This document shows, piece after piece, positions 6,408 to 8,815 of a stretch of 8,815 nt of DNA. This DNA comes from DATFMP01 sp041477795 (GTDB lineage: Bacteria; SAR324; JACQKK01). Made by a program: the position numbers and the translations under genes. The stretch is from assembly GCA_041477795.1 (NCBI GenBank), contig JBGOUY010000187.1:1-8815 (forward strand). Direction: 5' to 3'. The stretch's first letter is position 1. Each line of letters starts with the position of its first letter. The notes below the pieces were generated by a model that was not told the DNA's origin, did no database searches, and saw nothing but the letters and a program-made list of their open reading frames with translations.

Positions 6408-7397
6408 CTACTTCTTCTTGGGCGCCACCAGCTTGTTGCGGATGGCCGGCACGGAGCGCACGTACTCGGCGATGGCTTGCCGGTCCTCCGCGCCGAGCTT
6501 GCCGAAGCCGTGCTCGATGACTTCGCGCATCAGCCCCTGCACGTCGTCGTCGTCCGGCTTGAACCCGGTCTCGAGGAGCCACTCCAGATCCTTGGCGCTC
6601 CACTTGCCGATGCCGGTTTCGTCGTCCGGCGTGATGTTGGGGGCCAGCGCGCCCTCCGGGCCATCCAGCGAGCCGGCGAAGAGCCGGTCGGCTTTGAGCC
6701 CGCCCAGCAGGTTGCGCGGGGTGTGGCACTCGCTGCAGTGCGCCACGGCGCTGGCCAGGTAGGCGCCGCGGTTCCAGGCGGCCGGGCGCTGCGGATCGGG
6801 CTGGAAGCGCCCGGGGCGGAAGAACAACCGCTTCCAGACCGGCACGCCGATGCGCCAGCCGAAGGGCGGCCACACGGCGTGGGGCTTGTTGGGCTGGTGC
6901 AGCGCCGGCTGCGCGCGCAGGTAGGCCCACAGGTCGGCCAGGTCGCCGTCGTTCATGCGCGTGAAGGACGTGTACGGGAAGACCGGAAAGTAGTGCTGCC
7001 CCTGCGGGCCCACGCCCTCGCGCATGGCGCGGACGAAGTCCACTTCGCTCCAGCGGCCCAGGCCCGTCTCCGGGTCGGGCGTGAGGTTGGTGCTGTAGAA
7101 GGTGCCGAAGGGCGTCTTGAGCGGCCGCCCGCCGGCCAGGGGCTCGCCCTTGCCCTTGTAATCGGTGTGGCAGCCGCAGCCGCCGGCGGCGCGGTAGATA
7201 TACTCGCCGCGGCGCAGCGCCTCCGCAGCGGGCGCGCCGCTCGGGGTGCCCATAGCGCCGGGAGCGACCGCGGAGGCGCCGCCCTCGCCGCTGGCGCCGC
7301 CGGTCTGCCCCAGCGCCGGGGCGGCCAGTGCCAGCAGGGCGCACAGGACGGTCAGGCCCTGCCGCGCGCGCGTTCGGAAATGCGGAAAATCCTGCAA
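6408..7397 (-). CDS. exported c-type cytochrome with two class I-like domains; first heme motif atypical (CxCH)
   Basis: Periplasmic electron carrier of the type that accompanies alcohol and related dehydrogenases. From TTG 7397 it is 329 residues. The Sec signal peptide has a basic n-region RTRARQG, a core LTVLCALLALAAPA and likely cleavage after ALG (about residue 30). Domain 1 has GGCGCHTD with C74, C76 and H77, so only one residue separates the cysteines. Domain 2 has a normal CSECH (221-225). Both domains carry the companion segment TPDPETGLGRW (106-116) or TPDDETGIGKW (256-266). Met148 and Met290 are candidate axial ligands. It ends in KKK. The start is uncertain: TTG 7397 is the only standard start that gives a signal peptide, yet it has no ribosome site and lies inside a duplicated element. 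The frame is open to an ATG at 7643, but that stretch crosses a hairpin and the neighbouring gene. Its partner dehydrogenase is not visible. Confidence 0.85.
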   Translation of the reverse strand: MQDFPHFRTRARQGLTVLCALLALAAPALGQTGGASGEGGASAVAPGAMGTPSGAPAAEALRRGEYIYRAAGGCGCHTDYKGKGEPLAGGRPLKTPFGTFYSTNLTPDPETGLGRWSEVDFVRAMREGVGPQGQHYFPVFPYTSFTRMNDGDLADLWAYLRAQPALHQPNKPHAVWPPFGWRIGVPVWKRLFFRPGRFQPDPQRPAAWNRGAYLASAVAHCSECHTPRNLLGGLKADRLFAGSLDGPEGALAPNITPDDETGIGKWSAKDLEWLLETGFKPDDDDVQGLMREVIEHGFGKLGAEDRQAIAEYVRSVPAIRNKLVAPKKK

Positions 7398-7487
7398 GGA
7401 CGTGGCGGACGATCGGGGTGGAAGGATCGCCAGGGGTGCGGCGGGGCACCCCTGGCGAGGGGAACCGGGCGCAGGGCCGCGGTTACT
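7357..7487 (-). repeat. hairpin element, copy 1 of 2
   Basis: These 131 bases match 8010-8140 without gaps and with 5 differences (about 96%). The copy spans from the signal-peptide region of the downstream cytochrome to the stop codon of the cytochrome c-556-like gene. It contains the large inverted repeat at 7428-7457. It is far better conserved than the unrelated coding sequence that follows each copy, so it is a recent duplication or a homogenised element. Confidence 0.9.
7428..7457 (-). terminator. 12-bp perfect inverted repeat after the c-556-like gene
   Basis: CGCCAGGGGTGC (7428-7439) and GCACCCCTGGCG (7446-7457) form a perfect 12-bp stem with a 6-base loop, 25 bases after the upstream gene's stop. 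There is no T-run after it on the minus strand, so it may be an attenuator or mRNA-stabilising stem rather than a full terminator. It may set the level of the downstream cytochrome. Confidence 0.6.
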
Positions 7488-7962
7488 TCTTCTTATTCTT
7501 GTACGACTCTCCTTCGGGCTTGCGGAACTCTTCGTGGCAATCATTGCAGGCATTGTCCAGAGCCTTGGCCGCTGCAGCGACGTCACCACCCGCCTTGGAA
7601 ACTTTCTCCAGTTCGACGCTGGCCATCTCCACCTTCTTCTCATACTCCTTAAACTCGTTCATTTTCTTCCAGATCGTCGGCTCGGCGTCGGTCATCCCCT
7701 CCGTGACCTGCTTCTCGAACGCGACGGAGATCAACTTGGTCGTGGCTAGGATGGACTCGGCATGCCCGGCGATATTCTGCTTGTACGGCAGCCCTGACTT
7801 GAGGATTTCGAAAATGGCACCGATATTCGCGATCTGCGACCGCATCAGCCTCTGGCGGTACTTGATGTACGCGTCGTCGCTCTGGGCGAAGGCGCTGGCC
7901 AGGGGCAGCAGGCAGAACGCCCCGAGCACGGTCAGCGTGATCGTCAAACGGATGGAACTCAT
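7483..7962 (-). CDS. exported class II c-type cytochrome, c-556-like
   Basis: Periplasmic four-helix-bundle cytochrome. It has 159 residues; signal peptide 1-26 (basic start MSSIRLT, hydrophobic core, SAFA cleavage) and a mature part of about 133 residues, usual for the cytochrome c'/c-556 family. The heme motif CNDCH is near the C-terminus (139-143, H143 proximal ligand), as expected for class II. KYRQ (34-37) is followed by RLM. Aligning with KYRQSAL of the cytochrome c' family puts Met40 where c' has its distal Leu. This favours a six-coordinate c-556-like electron carrier over a gas-binding c'; the alignment is from memory. It ends in KNKKK. ATG 7962 has AGAGGA 5 bases ahead. Codon use is less GC-extreme than in the neighbours. 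The 5' end is shared with the upstream gene as a duplicated cassette, while the mature parts are unrelated. Confidence 0.9.
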   Translation of the reverse strand: MSSIRLTITLTVLGAFCLLPLASAFAQSDDAYIKYRQRLMRSQIANIGAIFEILKSGLPYKQNIAGHAESILATTKLISVAFEKQVTEGMTDAEPTIWKKMNEFKEYEKKVEMASVELEKVSKAGGDVAAAAKALDNACNDCHEEFRKPEGESYKNKKK

Positions 7963-7997
7963 GTGAATCCTCTCTCCTTGGTGGAGGTGGACAAGCG
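7887..7997 (-). repeat. leader/ribosome-site/signal-peptide cassette, copy 1 of 2
   Basis: These 111 bases match 8471-8581 without gaps, with 11 differences (about 90%). The match covers the untranslated leader, an identical 19-base ribosome-site stretch just before the ATG, and about the first 25 codons. Similarity ends at the signal cleavage region. Confidence 0.9.
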
Positions 7998-8009
7998 CAA
8001 CGGGTGGCT

Positions 8010-8140
8010 CCCTGCCGCGCACGCGTTCGGAAATGCGGGAAATCCTGCAAGAACGTGGCGGACGATCGGGGTGGAAAGATCACCAGGGGTGCGGCGGGGC
8101 ACCCCTGGCGAGGGGAACCGGGCGCAGGGCCGCGGTTACT
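8010..8140 (-). repeat. hairpin element, copy 2 of 2
   Basis: Second copy of the 7357-7487 element, here wholly between genes: after the PF03640-type gene and just before the leader of the c-556-like gene. It keeps the AGTAA that forms the stop region of the other copy, although its own gene already stops at 8154-8156. That makes AGTAA a vestige of the copied unit. Confidence 0.9.
8083..8108 (-). terminator. 10-bp perfect inverted repeat after the PF03640-type gene
   Basis: CCAGGGGTGC (8083-8092) and GCACCCCTGG (8099-8108) form a 10-bp stem with a 6-base loop. It is the counterpart of 7428-7457; one outer pair is lost by a G-to-A change at 8082. It lies between two same-strand genes, with no T-run. 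Confidence 0.55.
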
Positions 8141-8153
8141 GCTCCAGAAGACG

Positions 8154-8546
8154 CTATGGCCGGACAACGTGCCAGACGTGGTTCACATCATCGCCAGTGA
8201 CATCGCCGGGCGCGGCATCCTTTTTCCACGTGTAGAGGGGCTTGCCCTTGTACGCCCACTGCTTCGTGCCTTCAGGGCGCGTCACCAGCGAGAAGTCGCC
8301 TTCGGGCTGCGCGGCATCGTTGGCCATGAGGGGCGGCCAATTCTCCGCGCATTTTCCGGTGCAGTTGGAGACACCGGGGGCATCCTTGTCGAACGTGTAC
8401 AGCGTCATGCCTTGGGCATCCGCCAGCACCTGGCCGATCTTGCTGTCGCGGGGCTGGGCCGGCTGCGCGGCGAAGGCGCTGCCGAAGGGCAGCAGGCAGA
8501 AGGCCCCGAGCACGGTCAGGGCAATCGTCAAACGCATGGAACTCAT
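8154..8546 (-). CDS. secreted protein with two Yx[FW]xxD motifs (PF03640/COG4315 type)
   Basis: Exported protein of unknown function, 130 residues. The signal peptide is 1-26 or 27 (MSSMRLTIAL, hydrophobic core, GSAFA-A), nearly the same as that of the next gene. There is no lipobox cysteine, so it should be soluble in the periplasm. The mature part has two family repeats, LYTFDKD (49-55) and LYTWKKD (104-110). Between them, NCTGKCAENWPPL (61-73) carries the typical C-x3-C and ENWPP segment. The C-terminus NHVWHVVRP is also family-like. This family often sits beside cytochrome genes, so a redox or metal-related periplasmic role is plausible but not shown. ATG 8546 is supported by an AGAGGA ribosome site and the signal peptide; the open frame to ATG 8666 is not used. 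It is first in the three-gene minus-strand cluster. Confidence 0.9.
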   Translation of the reverse strand: MSSMRLTIALTVLGAFCLLPFGSAFAAQPAQPRDSKIGQVLADAQGMTLYTFDKDAPGVSNCTGKCAENWPPLMANDAAQPEGDFSLVTRPEGTKQWAYKGKPLYTWKKDAAPGDVTGDDVNHVWHVVRP

Positions 8547-8581
8547 GTGAATCCTCTCTCCTTGGGGTCGGTGGACAAGCG
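8471..8581 (-). repeat. leader/ribosome-site/signal-peptide cassette, copy 2 of 2
   Basis: Counterpart of 7887-7997 with a constant offset of 584 bases and no gaps. The most conserved part is the ribosome-site stretch directly before the ATG. Differences cluster at the 5' end of the leader and at the end of the signal peptide. Confidence 0.9.
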
Positions 8582-8815
8582 GAGCAAACGTCTCCCTGCT
8601 GCGGTCAACACAGGCAGCCTGCTCGATATTCCCCAATGCAAGACCGCATTCGCGGGGAAATTGCAATGCGCGGCTTGGGGATAGGCCGCTGCGGCGGCCG
8701 GCCTGCGCTCGCGGCAGCGCGGCCGGGCGCTGAGGCCGGGGCGGGCAGCGGCTGGCGGGCGGCGCGGCGGCCGGCCAGGCGGCCGGCGCGGCGGGCGGGC
8801 CAGGGCGCGGGGGGA
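8582..8815. other. upstream region of the exported-protein cluster, no gene recognised
   Basis: The first hundred bases are of moderate GC and must carry the promoter of the minus-strand cluster. A TTGACC (minus strand, 8603-8608) is visible but has no acceptable -10 box at the right distance. The last 131 bases (8685-8815) hold only about 11 A/T bases, so most frames are open by composition alone. No start, ribosome site or family resemblance is seen there. Confidence 0.5.

Noticed and set aside
7398..7643. N-terminal extension of the two-domain cytochrome to ATG 7643
   Set aside because: It would run through the coding part of the c-556-like gene in another frame and through the hairpin, putting the signal peptide about 80 residues inside the protein.
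6369..7652. Open frame antisense to the two-domain cytochrome
   Set aside because: His/Val/Gly-rich shadow; the opposite strand encodes heme motifs and a signal peptide.
7649..8167. Possible small protein encoded in the hairpin repeat (the same frame is open in both copies)
   Set aside because: Of the 5 differences between the copies, at least 3 change the residue, there is no good start, and the frame continues into shadows of neighbours.
7357..8581. CRISPR array or insertion sequence
   Set aside because: Only two copies of each repeat, with long coding spacers; no transposase, terminal inverted repeats or target duplications seen.
8547..8666. Upstream ATG for the PF03640-type protein
   Set aside because: ATG 8546 has a ribosome site shared with the next gene and starts directly with a signal peptide.

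Overview
The window is very GC-rich chromosomal DNA with dense genes and strong Shine-Dalgarno sites. Gene content (MaeB-type malic enzymes, an RtcB/archease pair, class I and class II c-type cytochromes with Sec signal peptides) points to a high-GC Pseudomonadota, perhaps a betaproteobacterium. The taxonomic guess rests on gene style only and is weak. I see no RNA genes, insertion sequences, CRISPR arrays or phage genes.

Layout. (1) 1-2950, plus strand: two malic enzymes in tandem. The first is cut by the window edge and carries a C-terminal phosphotransacetylase-like domain; the second is complete and lacks it. (2) 2951-3137: a gap between convergent genes with structured repeat-like DNA and a terminator-like hairpin. 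(3) 3138-5104, minus strand: archease followed by rtcB, an RNA-ligase operon. (4) 5322-6359, plus strand: a flavin-dependent luciferase-like oxidoreductase, divergent from archease. (5) 6408-8546, minus strand: three exported proteins read in the order PF03640/COG4315-type secreted protein, cytochrome c-556-like class II cytochrome, cytochrome c with two class I-like domains. (6) 8582-8815: no recognised gene; its last 131 bases are about 92% G+C.

How the genes work together. The malic enzymes feed pyruvate and reducing power from malate, and the fused copy is probably regulated through its acetyl-CoA-binding-type domain. Archease and RtcB repair or ligate RNA carrying 2',3'-cyclic phosphate ends. 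The last three genes look like a periplasmic electron-transfer cluster.

The most unusual part is the architecture of that cluster. Two genes with unrelated mature proteins share a nearly identical leader, ribosome site and signal-peptide segment (90% over 111 bp). Each is also followed by a nearly identical 131-bp hairpin-containing element (96%). This is a duplicated expression/secretion frame around different cargo. The downstream cytochrome has an atypical CxCH first heme motif, and its likely start lies inside one copy of the hairpin element.
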